Source: a virus. From it: a stretch of DNA of 64,000 bases. The first letter of the stretch is position 1. Each line of letters opens with the position of its first letter. The notes below the pieces were generated by a model that was given only the letters and a program-made list of their open reading frames with translations, made no database searches and was not told where the DNA came from. Of this stretch, positions 40,573 to 48,203 are shown piece after piece. The translations under genes and the position numbers were made by a program. Location: the IMG/VR virus record IMGVR_UViG_3300032322_002195, positions 44,838-108,837 of that record; one strand, written 5' to 3'.

Positions 40573-40782
40573 TTAATTTGAATCTACCAAATAAAATTTG
40601 ATATTATTTTTATTTACTGGGGTTACATAACCTTTTAAATAAATTAATTCATTTTCTATTTTGATTGGAACAAATATTCCACCATTAATATAAACCCTGC
40701 CAACAATCCTATATGGTTTATTTAATTCAATGTTTTCTATTGGTGTTTTGGTTGCCAATAAATAAGCAGCTGTCATACTCAT
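40573..40782 (-). CDS. small hypothetical protein
   Basis: 69 aa, beta-prone (NKPYRIVGRVYINGGIFVPI). It ends YLVDSN, again coded by the downstream promoter's -33 region. Its own promoter (40802-40833) uses TTTG followed by TTTATATCA instead of the usual TTTGGTAG, with TATCTTTG at 40802-40809. Confidence 0.6.
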   Translation of the reverse strand: MSMTAAYLLATKTPIENIELNKPYRIVGRVYINGGIFVPIKIENELIYLKGYVTPVNKNNIKFYLVDSN

Positions 40783-40835
40783 AATTGATTATTTGATAGG
40801 ACAAAGATAAGTAATTAAATTGATATAAACAAAAA

Positions 40836-40856
40836 AGGGTGAAAATATTTTCACCC
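40836..40856 (-). terminator. terminator after the 64-aa gene
   Basis: GGGTGAAAAT and ATTTTCACCC form a 10-bp palindrome followed by TTTTTT on the minus strand; the -33 box of the next promoter begins within the T run. Confidence 0.8.
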
Positions 40857-40880
40857 AATTTATCATCAATCAAAACGCTT

Positions 40881-41075
40881 TTATAATGTTGGATATTTTT
40901 CTAGGAATTCGGTATAAACTTCATTAGGATTAATTTCAACGCTGGTATCTTTATATTTCATTACCAAATATTTCACAAAATTAATTTTATGATTGATAAA
41001 TGAATTATCATTGCCAGCAATTATTTCTTGAATATCATTTAAATGTGATGCGATGATTAGAGATACTTTTGCCAT
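40881..41075 (-). CDS. small hypothetical protein
   Basis: 64 aa: MAKVSLIIASHLNDIQEIIA, helical, ending FLEKYPTL. Own promoter at 41098-41129 just upstream of the ATG. No family recognised. Confidence 0.6.
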   Translation of the reverse strand: MAKVSLIIASHLNDIQEIIAGNDNSFINHKINFVKYLVMKYKDTSVEINPNEVYTEFLEKYPTL

Positions 41076-41129
41076 GTTGTTTAATTATTTGATAGGACAA
41101 AGATAAGTAATTAATTTAAACTACCAAAT

Positions 41130-41396
41130 TTATTTTTGTGGAATAGTTACTCTTGTTAAGATAAATTCTTCTTGAAAATCTCCATTATCCCATTTGATTT
41201 TTGTTAATTGGAATTGTTCTTCTTTTGGTCTAAGGGAATTCAAGTATTCAACACGACCCATTTTAACACCTTGTGAATTTTTTCCTGAGTGACCAATTCG
41301 GTTAAATTCATTTAATTCCTCTTCGCTTAAGAAATCTAACGTTTTACCATTAACATGACCCAATGAGGTGCTTATTCTAAAATTTTCTATTATCAT
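41130..41396 (-). CDS. small hypothetical protein
   Basis: 88 aa: MIIENFRISTSLGHVNGKTL, then FLSEEELNEFNRIGHSG, ending in strands (GDFQEEFILTRVTIPQK). Own promoter at 41418-41450, which overlaps a terminator hairpin. Confidence 0.65.
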   Translation of the reverse strand: MIIENFRISTSLGHVNGKTLDFLSEEELNEFNRIGHSGKNSQGVKMGRVEYLNSLRPKEEQFQLTKIKWDNGDFQEEFILTRVTIPQK

Positions 41397-41425
41397 TTGT
41401 TTTGATTATTGATAAGACAAAGATA

Positions 41426-41469
41426 AGTATAAAAAACGAAACCACCAAATTTCTTTGATGGTTTCTTTT
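41426..41469 (-). terminator. terminator hairpin whose 3' arm is a promoter -33 box
   Basis: GAAACCATC and GGTGGTTTC pair around a loop containing AAATT, then a T run; the 3' arm includes TTTGGTGG of the promoter at 41418-41450. Confidence 0.65.
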
Positions 41470-41472
41470 AAA

Positions 41473-41769
41473 TTAGTTTAAGATTTCTTGAATGCTCGGC
41501 TTATCCAATTCTGCCTTATAATCTGCCAAAATCTTTTCAAATTCGGGAAGACATTCAGCAGCCGTTTTTCCTTTTAAACCATAATAGTCTTTTAAATCTT
41601 TTAGCTTAATTCCTTTGAATTTCATTCCAAGTGAAAGGATTTTAAGATTATAGCGGTGTGTAGCCAATTGATAACCAAAGTAATCTATTTTTTTGTTACC
41701 CATTGAAACACTTGGTGTACTTAATTCACCATTTCTAACTTGTTGTTGTGCTTGTTCGAATTTTGTCAT
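41473..41769 (-). CDS. hypothetical protein
   Basis: 98 aa. DYFGYQLATHRYNLKILSLG and GIKLKDLKDYYGLKGKTAAE look like a small helical, perhaps DNA-contacting protein. Own promoter at 41790-41822. Confidence 0.65.
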   Translation of the reverse strand: MTKFEQAQQQVRNGELSTPSVSMGNKKIDYFGYQLATHRYNLKILSLGMKFKGIKLKDLKDYYGLKGKTAAECLPEFEKILADYKAELDKPSIQEILN

Positions 41770-41824
41770 TGTTTTAATTATTGATAGGGCAAAGATAAGT
41801 AAATTAATTTAAACTACCAAATTT

Positions 41825-41977
41825 TTATTTAGAATTTTTTTTGTCACCCTCAAAGACAAACCCACTGGAAAACCACCATAGAGCCAACCTGAAAGACCAA
41901 TAAATATTTCTACCATGATTACGCCCATTGATATAACATTCATAGGCTTTTTTTACTCTGTATTTTGTAATTTTCAT
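41825..41977 (-). CDS. very small hypothetical protein
   Basis: 50 aa: MKITKYRVKKAYECYINGRN, later IYWSFRLALWWFSSGFVFEG. Basic and Trp-rich. Promoter at 41982-42014 ends 5 bases before the ATG, implying a very short leader. Confidence 0.55.
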   Translation of the reverse strand: MKITKYRVKKAYECYINGRNHGRNIYWSFRLALWWFSSGFVFEGDKKNSK

Positions 41978-42014
41978 ACTGCAAAGATAAGTAAATTAAT
42001 TTAAACTACCAAAT

Positions 42015-42266
42015 TTATTTTTTTCCCACCGCACTACTGATAACTTCTAAATCTGAAATTCGTTCCATTAAGGCATCAATCTCATGTTGCATTTTGTCCT
42101 TATCGTCTTCAAGTTCTACAACCGCTGCGATTAGGTCATCAATCTCATGTTGCATTTTGTCCTTATCGCCTTCAAGTTCTTCAATCTCTGCGATTAGGTC
42201 ATCAATGATGCTTTCAAAATCTCTTTTGGCGATATCAACTCGCCTTGATAAACGTGTATTATCCAT
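42015..42266 (-). CDS. coiled-coil protein with internal duplication
   Basis: 83 aa. A 21-residue block is present twice in tandem: EIEELEGDKDKMQHEIDDLI and AVVELEDDKDKMQHEIDALM. Heptads run through both, so it probably forms a coiled-coil oligomer. Own promoter at 42297-42329. Confidence 0.7.
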   Translation of the reverse strand: MDNTRLSRRVDIAKRDFESIIDDLIAEIEELEGDKDKMQHEIDDLIAAVVELEDDKDKMQHEIDALMERISDLEVISSAVGKK

Positions 42267-42337
42267 TTTAAAATTTGTTATTGATTATTGATAAGGCAAA
42301 GATAAGTAATTATTTTGAATTTACCAAATTTATTTCA

Positions 42338-42365
42338 AAAAAAAAGGGAGAAATTTCTCCCTTTT
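42338..42365 (-). terminator. terminator after the 112-aa gene
   Basis: AAGGGAGAAA and TTTCTCCCTT form a perfect stem with T runs; it spans the 112-aa gene's stop. Confidence 0.75.
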
Positions 42366-42367
42366 AT

Positions 42368-42706
42368 TTAGTATGCACTTGTTGGCATATTTTGATTTTG
42401 TTCGTAGCTTTGGCTTTCCCATTCAGAATCTGGGTTTGTAAGGCTATGGTAGTATTGTTTAAGTTGTTCAGCTATTTTATCTAACTTAACTTGTTGTTTG
42501 TCGGTGCAAGGTTTTCGGTAAGCGTTTATTGTGTTATCCGAACAAACCCTACCAAGCAAACCACCACCTAAGTAATTCTGATAACTTGTCATTTTTTCAC
42601 CCTTAAATCCGAGAGTATCCAAAGATATTTCAATTCCACCACCACGTGAAGTAATTTGTGAACGTAGTGTGATTTTTTCAAAGTCGATTTGTTTTGCTTT
42701 TGCCAT
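42368..42706 (-). CDS. hypothetical protein
   Basis: 112 aa. SQITSRGGGIEISLDTLGFK and NYLGGGLLGRVCSDNTINAY are the distinctive parts. Promoter at 42726-42758. No family recognised. Confidence 0.65.
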   Translation of the reverse strand: MAKAKQIDFEKITLRSQITSRGGGIEISLDTLGFKGEKMTSYQNYLGGGLLGRVCSDNTINAYRKPCTDKQQVKLDKIAEQLKQYYHSLTNPDSEWESQSYEQNQNMPTSAY

Positions 42707-42770
42707 TGTTTAATTATTGATAGGGCAAAGATAAGTAATTCATTTTAATCTACCAAATTTATTTTCAAAA

Positions 42771-42802
42771 AAAAAAAAGGATTGCATTTCTGCAACCCTT
42801 TC
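42771..42802 (-). terminator. terminator after the 224-aa gene
   Basis: AAGGGTTGCAGAAATGCAATCCTT on the minus strand pairs end to end with one wobble and is followed by a long T run. Confidence 0.7.
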
Positions 42803-42826
42803 TCATCATCAATCAAACAAACTTAT

Positions 42827-43501
42827 TTAACTTTCAGCAACAAGTAGTGTTTTATACTCTTTTTCTGTTAAGTGTCTTGGTGTTTCCAATTCTTTGTAAC
42901 TACCTTTTGGTTTAATCAAAATACAATCACCTTGTCGGATAATCTTTTCAATCTTTCCTTTTGGCACATTCGTTTGAATAGTCCACGCAATACATTGAAT
43001 AGCGTTTACTTTATTTATTTCGTAATTCCAACTATTCTCGTTATTCGTGTTATACACACTACGAGGTTCAACCCAAATAAGATATTCTCTGTCGGTTGAT
43101 GTATCTTTGCATTTCACATAATATGAATTTTGCATTTTTTGCCAACCCTCTAACCCTTCACTAAATACTTCACCACTCACTTCATAAAGTTCATAGGTAT
43201 CATTGAATGTATGTTCAACAACTTCACCATTCTCTGTTACCCAAGTGGTTGATTTTGTCAGCGTTTTTGAACTAAGTAATTTAGGGTTTACTTCTTTAAC
43301 TAACCTATCCAACCCAAAGATAAGCATACCAACCCTTCTTTGTTCCAAATTAGGCAACCCAGCAATTTGTTTAAAAGATAGTGGTTTGATGTCTGCCCAA
43401 ATGTCTTCAAGTTCGGGGAAAGGACAATTTTCGTGTTTCAGTTTAAGTAAACCACACCCTAAATCATAAGGGAATTTTGTGTTGTTGATAACGATTTGCA
43501 T
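42827..43501 (-). CDS. hypothetical protein
   Basis: 224 aa, mixed alpha/beta, with FPYDLGCGLLKLKHENCPFP near the start and IWVEPRSVYNTNNENSW in the middle. Promoter 43524-43556. No family recognised. Confidence 0.7.
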   Translation of the reverse strand: MQIVINNTKFPYDLGCGLLKLKHENCPFPELEDIWADIKPLSFKQIAGLPNLEQRRVGMLIFGLDRLVKEVNPKLLSSKTLTKSTTWVTENGEVVEHTFNDTYELYEVSGEVFSEGLEGWQKMQNSYYVKCKDTSTDREYLIWVEPRSVYNTNNENSWNYEINKVNAIQCIAWTIQTNVPKGKIEKIIRQGDCILIKPKGSYKELETPRHLTEKEYKTLLVAES

Positions 43502-43523
43502 ATTGTTTAATTTTTATTTAAGA

Positions 43524-43556
43524 CAAAGATAAGGGGAATTTTTCAATTCCCCAAAT
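43524..43556 (-). promoter_or_regulatory. host-type promoter with a hairpin in its spacer
   Basis: On the minus strand TTTGG then GGGAATTGAAAAATTCCCC and TTATCTTTG. GGGGAATT and AATTCCCC form an 8-bp stem exactly between the -33 and -7 boxes, which may hold a regulator or a terminator. Confidence 0.65.
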
Positions 43557-43572
43557 ATTTTTCTGTTTTTTT

Positions 43573-44211
43573 TTAATCACTATCTCTGTAAATTGTGTAT
43601 TCTCTACTCACCGTCAAAGTAAGGTCATTACCAACAAGCACCAAATCTTCGTTATCTTCATTTGTAGTGAAAACAAACCAATCAGTAGCTTCACCTTCTG
43701 CATCTTCGGGTTCAAAGGCATAGCAAGATTGAATGATTTTTTCTTCCAAACTTTCAACCAATTTTTCTTGTTTGTCAGTTAAGATAAAATCTTTTTTGTA
43801 ATTGATAGTGAAATTACCTTCTTCACCATTGAGGTTATCAACAAATTCAGAAACAAAAGCAGCTTCTTCATCAGTTAATGAAACTTTTGTTTTACCATCA
43901 AATCTTTCACTCCACTCACTTTGAGCATTTTTTATGTAATAAAAATCATCTTCATCTTCATTTAAAGTAATTTCAACGCAACCACTTTCACCTTGATAGT
44001 GTCCGTCTGAATTTACATAAAATTCAACATTGTTGTAAGTTTTTCTGTCAAAATAATCAACCAATTCTTGATTTTCAACCCATTCATTTTCTTTGTCAAA
44101 AATCTCAATGTCGGTATCGCCCATACTATCTCCACCGCAATTAAATTTAAAATTGATGTGGTCAATACCCAACTCTTTCCAAAGTTTTACGATTTTTTCT
44201 GTTTGTTCCAT
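43573..44211 (-). CDS. acidic hypothetical protein
   Basis: 212 aa with many Asp and Glu (GGDSMGDTDIEIFDKENEWV, ITLNEDEDDFYYIKNAQSEW). Strongly acidic proteins of early phage regions sometimes mimic DNA; that is only a possibility here. Own promoter at 44237-44267. Confidence 0.7.
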   Translation of the reverse strand: MEQTEKIVKLWKELGIDHINFKFNCGGDSMGDTDIEIFDKENEWVENQELVDYFDRKTYNNVEFYVNSDGHYQGESGCVEITLNEDEDDFYYIKNAQSEWSERFDGKTKVSLTDEEAAFVSEFVDNLNGEEGNFTINYKKDFILTDKQEKLVESLEEKIIQSCYAFEPEDAEGEATDWFVFTTNEDNEDLVLVGNDLTLTVSREYTIYRDSD

Positions 44212-44268
44212 TTTTTATTTGATTTTTAATTTACAGCAAAGATAAACATTATTTTTGAATTACCAAAT

Positions 44269-44664
44269 TTATTGTCTTATTTTTTCCAAAAATTCTTTTG
44301 CGGTTAGTTCCGATTCGGGATTGTCAATGTTTTTAACTCCGTTACACATCCACGCTTGAACTTCCAAATGTTTCAAATAGTCTTGTGGTGTTGGCACAAA
44401 TCTCATTTTAAAATCTTCTGCGATATGCAACATAGCAATATCAACCGTATCAACACTTTTGCCATCGGAATTTACAATGTTATACCCAAAGATTTTAGGT
44501 ATGATAGTGTAAGCAAACCAAGTGTTATGTGTTAATAACCTTGATGAATTGTTATTCATTGTAGCCTTTGGGCTATCAAGTAATTCGTGAATTGGTAAGT
44601 AACATTCAACACTACCACCCCACCTTTTAACCGAACTCTTTGCGTGTATCATTGGATTTGCCAT
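44269..44664 (-). CDS. DUF6915-like protein
   Basis: 131 aa. MIHAKSSVKRWGGSVECYLP, IHELLDSPKA and HIAEDFKMRFVPTPQDYLKH resemble the DUF6915 layout (HA-SS-WGG, YLPIH, SK, H-ED-G/R-P) found in phages and plasmids. Function unknown. Own promoter at 44697-44728. Confidence 0.7.
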   Translation of the reverse strand: MANPMIHAKSSVKRWGGSVECYLPIHELLDSPKATMNNNSSRLLTHNTWFAYTIIPKIFGYNIVNSDGKSVDTVDIAMLHIAEDFKMRFVPTPQDYLKHLEVQAWMCNGVKNIDNPESELTAKEFLEKIRQ

Positions 44665-44730
44665 AATTGTTTGTTTATTTGTTATTGATTATGGTGCAAA
44701 GATAATAAATTATTTTGAACTACCAAATTT

Positions 44731-44973
44731 TTATTTAGAATTTTTTAATACCTCTCCAATAGCTATATGCAAATCTTTTAATTGTTCTCTTGTCATATAA
44801 GGTATCATCATTGTATGATAGTACAAATTCCTACGTTCTGAACGACTATCGTGGTCTGGATATAGATTATTATCTTCAATGCTAATATAACCAACATTAC
44901 CAGTTAAACCAACATATATCTTATGCCCATTAGCATAGGTAAATCTTTGTGCAAGTTTTTGTTGTTTTGCCAT
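44731..44973 (-). CDS. small hypothetical protein
   Basis: 80 aa, basic start MAKQQKLAQRFTYANGHKIY, strands, and C-terminal helix ending VLKNSK, coded by the next promoter. The upstream junction is TAAATAAAGTA, used repeatedly between paired genes here. Confidence 0.65.
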   Translation of the reverse strand: MAKQQKLAQRFTYANGHKIYVGLTGNVGYISIEDNNLYPDHDSRSERRNLYYHTMMIPYMTREQLKDLHIAIGEVLKNSK

Positions 44974-44997
44974 TTTAAATTACTTTATTTAAAAATA

Positions 44998-45022
44998 AAA
45001 ATGGGTTGTTTCCAACCCATTT
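44998..45022 (-). terminator. terminator after the 88-aa gene
   Basis: AAATGGGTTG and CAACCCATTT pair around a 3-base loop; a T run follows on the minus strand. Confidence 0.75.
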
Positions 45023-45060
45023 ACCCCCCATACTGAATCATCTACTGAAATCCATACTGC

Positions 45061-45327
45061 TTAATCCCAAACTCTACTAATAGTTGCATTAAACGGATTG
45101 TATTCAATTTGTTTCCCAAGAACCCAATTTCCTTGTTCAACTTGCAAACCTTTGTGTTCAGCAAAATTGCCATTAGGTTCTTCGTGTTTCAATACACTAT
45201 TTTCTTTTACAGAAATCTCTGCAAAATCTGTTAGCGTATCTTCCGTTGAAAAGCTACCATATAAGGTATGTTGGTTTGCACCTTCACCTTTTAGGATTGT
45301 CTGTTTTGTTTTTTTACGTTTTGCCAT
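45061..45327 (-). CDS. small hypothetical protein
   Basis: 88 aa. LKGEGANQHTLYGSFSTEDT and VLGKQIEYNPFNATISRVWD. Lys-rich N terminus. Promoter at 45344-45376 close to the ATG. No family recognised. Confidence 0.6.
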   Translation of the reverse strand: MAKRKKTKQTILKGEGANQHTLYGSFSTEDTLTDFAEISVKENSVLKHEEPNGNFAEHKGLQVEQGNWVLGKQIEYNPFNATISRVWD

Positions 45328-45387
45328 TTTGTTTAATTTTATGCAAAGATAAGAAAAAAATTTTAATCTACCAAATTTATTTTGAAA

Positions 45388-45513
45388 TTAATTTAAATAA
45401 ACTCCATCCAATAAAATCTGATAAGCCAGACTCAATTCGTTTGGTCTATTGAGACGCAAATTAAATTCGGTTGAAATCAATTTCAATTGTGGTAAAAGCA
45501 TGGAAAATTTCAT
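45388..45513 (-). CDS. very small hypothetical protein
   Basis: 41 aa: MKFSMLLPQLKLISTEFNLR, then LSLAYQILLDGVYLN. It begins 7 bases after the 57-aa gene's stop through the repeated junction TAAAGTAAAATG, so it is probably translated with it. Confidence 0.5.
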   Translation of the reverse strand: MKFSMLLPQLKLISTEFNLRLNRPNELSLAYQILLDGVYLN

Positions 45514-45519
45514 TTTACT

Positions 45520-45693
45520 TTATTTAAAAGTTTCGTAAAGTTTTTGAATTTCAGAACCTGTCAACCATTTAGGTAATCTGTCTTGAGAACCAATAAGGTT
45601 TGATTTTCTTAGGATTTTAATCTGCTCCTCTTGTGTTTTAGCCCTCCACCATTGAAGGGCTAAACTTCTATCTTCGTTGCTAATATTATCCAT
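45520..45693 (-). CDS. small hypothetical protein
   Basis: 57 aa: MDNISNEDRSLALQWWRAKT, then NLIGSQDRLPKWLTGSEI. Promoter 45711-45743. The WWRAKT/LTGSEIQKLY pattern recurs in small Bacteroidota phage proteins as I recall; no function. Confidence 0.6.
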   Translation of the reverse strand: MDNISNEDRSLALQWWRAKTQEEQIKILRKSNLIGSQDRLPKWLTGSEIQKLYETFK

Positions 45694-45742
45694 TTTTTTA
45701 TTATTGAATGCAAAGATAAGTAAATTAATTTAATCTACCAAA

Positions 45743-45949
45743 TTAATTTTCAATTTCTTCAACTGAACAATAATCGGCAATATCCACCAATGGAATTCTA
45801 CCATAATCACGAGAAGAATAATGCCCTTGACTTTCGTAGCGTTTTACGAACTTCTTGATTTCACTTTGGAGTTGGCTTTCAGTATAGGTTAGTTTATCCA
45901 TACGGATATCAAAACCATCAGGTGAAAGAATACGGAATCTTTTTTTCAT
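45743..45949 (-). CDS. small hypothetical protein
   Basis: 68 aa, starting MKKRFRILSPDGFDIRMDKL, with ESQGHYSSRDYGRIPLVDIA. Promoter at 46058-46089 is unusually far (about 105 bases) and the leader contains a 10-bp inverted repeat, so expression may be controlled in the RNA. Confidence 0.65.
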   Translation of the reverse strand: MKKRFRILSPDGFDIRMDKLTYTESQLQSEIKKFVKRYESQGHYSSRDYGRIPLVDIADYCSVEEIEN

Positions 45950-45975
45950 TTTAATTTATTTTAAATTTAACAAAA

Positions 45976-46052
45976 TGTGATAAGGCATTAACATAATGTT
46001 GGGACTAAACCTCACTTCTTATGTATATTTACTTCGTTATCTCCTTATCACA
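45976..46052 (-). promoter_or_regulatory. structured leader of the 68-aa gene
   Basis: TGTGATAAGG (45976-45985) and CCTTATCACA (46043-46052) are perfect 10-base arms that close the 5' leader; inside are AACAT-ATGTT and a GTGAGG stretch. The -7 box ends 6 bases before the first arm, so the RNA starts with this stem. Confidence 0.5.
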
Positions 46053-46089
46053 CTATGCAAAGATAGTAATTATTTTGAATCTACCAAAT

Positions 46090-46317
46090 TTATGCGTAAA
46101 TTATTTCACCATTCCATTGTGGGTGTGAATACATTTCGGGGCACAAATAACAATCGTACCCTCTTTCTTCAAGGTCATCAATGTATTGGTCATATTGGTC
46201 AGCCAAGATTTGAACGTGCGTTCCCTTGTCAAATACTCGTACAGGCGATTTGTCGGTCTTATCTTCGTGTGAAGTATCCCAAGTTCCGTTGATAAAGATG
46301 TTGATTAATGTGTTCAT
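46090..46317 (-). CDS. small hypothetical protein
   Basis: 75 aa from the ATG at 46317; the frame upstream only reads through the promoter (46339-46370). GTWDTSHEDKTDKSPVRVFD and QYIDDLEERGYDCYLCPEMY with a CxxC-like pair. No family recognised. Confidence 0.65.
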   Translation of the reverse strand: MNTLINIFINGTWDTSHEDKTDKSPVRVFDKGTHVQILADQYDQYIDDLEERGYDCYLCPEMYSHPQWNGEIIYA

Positions 46318-46369
46318 GTTTTGATTATTTTGATAGGACAAAGATAGTAATTATTTTGAATCTACCAAA

Positions 46370-46690
46370 TTAATTTGATATTCTTTTTTCTGTTTTAATT
46401 TGTTCAGTTTCATATTGCTCGGCAACAAATAATATTTCTTCCAACACATCCTTTGACAAATTCTCATACGCAACTTCGTAATCGTGTATGCTGTCGCTAC
46501 CCATACTGCTACAATCATATACTCTAACTTCAACTGATTTATAGTTAAAGTATTCTGCCAATGCAATCAAATCACCCATTTCATTTACAACTGGGCTGTT
46601 ACTTGGTTCTACTTCACCGCTACCAAAAGGTTCAAACTCTCTAATAATGGTTTTAATTTGTTTGATGATTGATTTCTTAGTCTTAGCCAT
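46370..46690 (-). CDS. hypothetical protein
   Basis: 106 aa. PVVNEMGDLIALAEYFNYKS and VEVRVYDCSSMGSDSIHDYE are the core; it ends in a helix. An overlapping frame (46351-46566) is a shadow. Promoter at 46712-46743, inside the 3' end of the next gene. Confidence 0.65.
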   Translation of the reverse strand: MAKTKKSIIKQIKTIIREFEPFGSGEVEPSNSPVVNEMGDLIALAEYFNYKSVEVRVYDCSSMGSDSIHDYEVAYENLSKDVLEEILFVAEQYETEQIKTEKRISN

Positions 46691-46723
46691 GTTTTAATTA
46701 TTTTGATAGGGCAAAGATAGTAA

Positions 46724-46996
46724 TTATTTTGAATCTGCCAAATCTTTTTTCAATTTTTTTATCACATTTAAATCAGCCTCAATCGGACCAGCTACAGCTG
46801 CAATGGAATCCTTAACACTCAAACCCCAAAAATCTTTATTCCAAATTTCAGTACGGAATTTATCAATTACGCTTTCACAAGCTGAAAGACTTTCTTTATC
46901 CAAACCCTTATAAGTTTTGGAAGGCTTTAACCCAAATAGGGTAAAGAAATAATGTTGCTTAACAAGCTTAATTGAATTACGAAAATCCTGTTCCAT
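46724..46996 (-). CDS. hypothetical protein
   Basis: 90 aa, MEQDFRNSIKLVKQHYFFTL, helical, ending KKDLADSK with the last codons supplied by the downstream promoter. Four bases after the 58-aa gene, so the pair share the promoter at 47198-47230. Confidence 0.65.
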   Translation of the reverse strand: MEQDFRNSIKLVKQHYFFTLFGLKPSKTYKGLDKESLSACESVIDKFRTEIWNKDFWGLSVKDSIAAVAGPIEADLNVIKKLKKDLADSK

Positions 46997-47000
46997 GATT

Positions 47001-47177
47001 TTAATCTAATTTTTCTAAATTCTTATAAAGAAAGATAACTTCATCTTGTTCTTGTTCGGTTAATGAATCCCCAAGAATTTCAAGCTTATCAGCTAATTCT
47101 TGTGATGCTTGACCTTTCTCTTCAATTTCTTGGTTAACCAAATTTTGAAGTTCAATAAATTCTAATGCTTTGCTCAT
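47001..47177 (-). CDS. small acidic protein
   Basis: 58 aa from the ATG at 47177: MSKALEFIELQNLVNQEIEE, one long acidic helix. The apparent 17-residue extension upstream (VVSFFILIFVLSNQSN) is merely the promoter read as codons, so it was not used. Confidence 0.65.
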   Translation of the reverse strand: MSKALEFIELQNLVNQEIEEKGQASQELADKLEILGDSLTEQEQDEVIFLYKNLEKLD

Positions 47178-47197
47178 GTTTGATTGATTTGATAAGA

Positions 47198-47253
47198 CAA
47201 AGATAAGAATAAAAAACGAAACCACCAAATTTATTTTGATGGTTTCATTGAAT
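47198..47253 (-). promoter_or_regulatory. fused terminator and host-type promoter
   Basis: GAAACCATC and GGTGGTTTC pair around AAAATAAATTT, then a T run: a terminator for the 145-aa gene. The same 3' arm is the TTTGG -33 box (47225-47229) of the promoter whose TATCTTTG lies at 47198-47205. Confidence 0.65.
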
Positions 47254-47254
47254 T

Positions 47255-47692
47255 TTATTTTATTTCATTGGTTTGATAAATCACTCGTTTATATAACTGG
47301 CCTTCATGTCTTGGAGTTGCAACAATCACATCAACGATTTGATATGTTTCATCCTTAGCCAAATAAATAAATTCAGTTAGAACATTACTTTCAACTTTTT
47401 GTTTGCGATTACGATTGTAAAAATCGGTTATGTCAGTTTCAACAATTACAATTTCTGCATCTTCAACAGATACAATAAATCTTGGATTAATTTCAATATT
47501 ACCACCTTCTACCAATAACAATTCCCAAAAACCATTTAATGCCTGTTCCTTATTAATCTTAGTAGTATAATAAGTATCTGTTGAACCACCTAAACCACCA
47601 CCATAACTCACAAGTATTTTTTTAACTTTTTTGGTTCTATGAGATAAAATTCTTGCTGGAGAGCAAGGTACACCAATTTGTATTGTTTTCAT
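47255..47692 (-). CDS. hypothetical protein
   Basis: 145 aa, beta-rich, with YGGGLGGSTDTYYTTKINKE and a Lys/Arg N terminus (RILSHRTKKVKKILVSYGGG). Ends where the downstream fused terminator-promoter begins. Own promoter at 47715-47746. Confidence 0.65.
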   Translation of the reverse strand: MKTIQIGVPCSPARILSHRTKKVKKILVSYGGGLGGSTDTYYTTKINKEQALNGFWELLLVEGGNIEINPRFIVSVEDAEIVIVETDITDFYNRNRKQKVESNVLTEFIYLAKDETYQIVDVIVATPRHEGQLYKRVIYQTNEIK

Positions 47693-47789
47693 TTTTAATT
47701 ATTTTTTGATAAGGCAAAGATAGTAATTATTTTGAATCTACCAAATTTATTTCAAAAAAAAAAATTATAAATAAAGTAAAATAAATTTG

Positions 47790-47817
47790 TTTATATCAAT
47801 ATTTTATCTATCTTTGC
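47790..47817 (+). promoter_or_regulatory. host-type promoter for the 85-aa gene
   Basis: TTTG at 47788-47791 followed by TTTATATCA, and TATCTTTG at about 47809-47816, rightward. It lies back to back with the leftward promoter at 47715-47746. Confidence 0.75.
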
Positions 47818-47835
47818 CCTATCAATTTAAAACAA

Positions 47836-48093
47836 ATGTCAAAACAAACTCAACGTAGCATTAGCGAAATCGCTCTAGAAATTCGCAAAGATTGGAAAGC
47901 AACTTCCAAAAATGGTATCTATTTTGGTGCTAAACCTTATTTAGAAGCTATGGAAATGCTTACCGATAAAACAAGCCGTTATGGTTATGATTCAGCTTCT
48001 AGCATTATAAACTACTTCTTAGCTAATGCTTCAACTTATCGTGGAACCAAAGCAAAAGAATTAAAAGCTGAATTGAAAGCGATAATCAAATAA
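47836..48093 (+). CDS. conserved small protein of Bacteroidota mobile elements
   Basis: 85 aa. RSISEIALEIRKDWKATSKN, GAKPYLEAMEMLTDKTSRYG and SASSIINYFLANASTYRGTK match a small family I know from Bacteroidota phages and plasmids (ISEIAxEIxKDW, PYLxAM, SAxxIxxYFLxNA). Function unknown. Own rightward promoter and terminator make it a single-gene unit. Confidence 0.75.
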   Translation: MSKQTQRSISEIALEIRKDWKATSKNGIYFGAKPYLEAMEMLTDKTSRYGYDSASSIINYFLANASTYRGTKAKELKAELKAIIK

Positions 48094-48109
48094 AGTAGTA
48101 TAAAATTAA

Positions 48110-48137
48110 GGCTCCAGATAATCTCTGGAGCTTTTTT
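48110..48137 (+). terminator. terminator after the 85-aa gene
   Basis: GGCTCCAGA and TCTGGAGC pair around TAATC and are followed by six T. Confidence 0.85.
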
Positions 48138-48162
48138 ATTTTCAGTACTTTTAAATGAATTT

Positions 48163-48189
48163 GTTTACAGTGATATATTTACTGTAAAC
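48163..48189. promoter_or_regulatory. operator-like inverted repeat before the 100-aa gene
   Basis: GTTTACAGT and ACTGTAAAC, perfect 9-base arms 9 bases apart, 14 bases before the ATG. TTTG and TATATTT overlap it, so a bound protein would cover the promoter. Confidence 0.55.
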
Positions 48190-48203
48190 TAATTTATTTA
48201 AAC

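Noticed and set aside
46351-46566. 71-codon leftward frame ending in NLVDSK
   Set aside because: Out of frame inside the 106-aa gene; it merely runs into the promoter that yields this ending.
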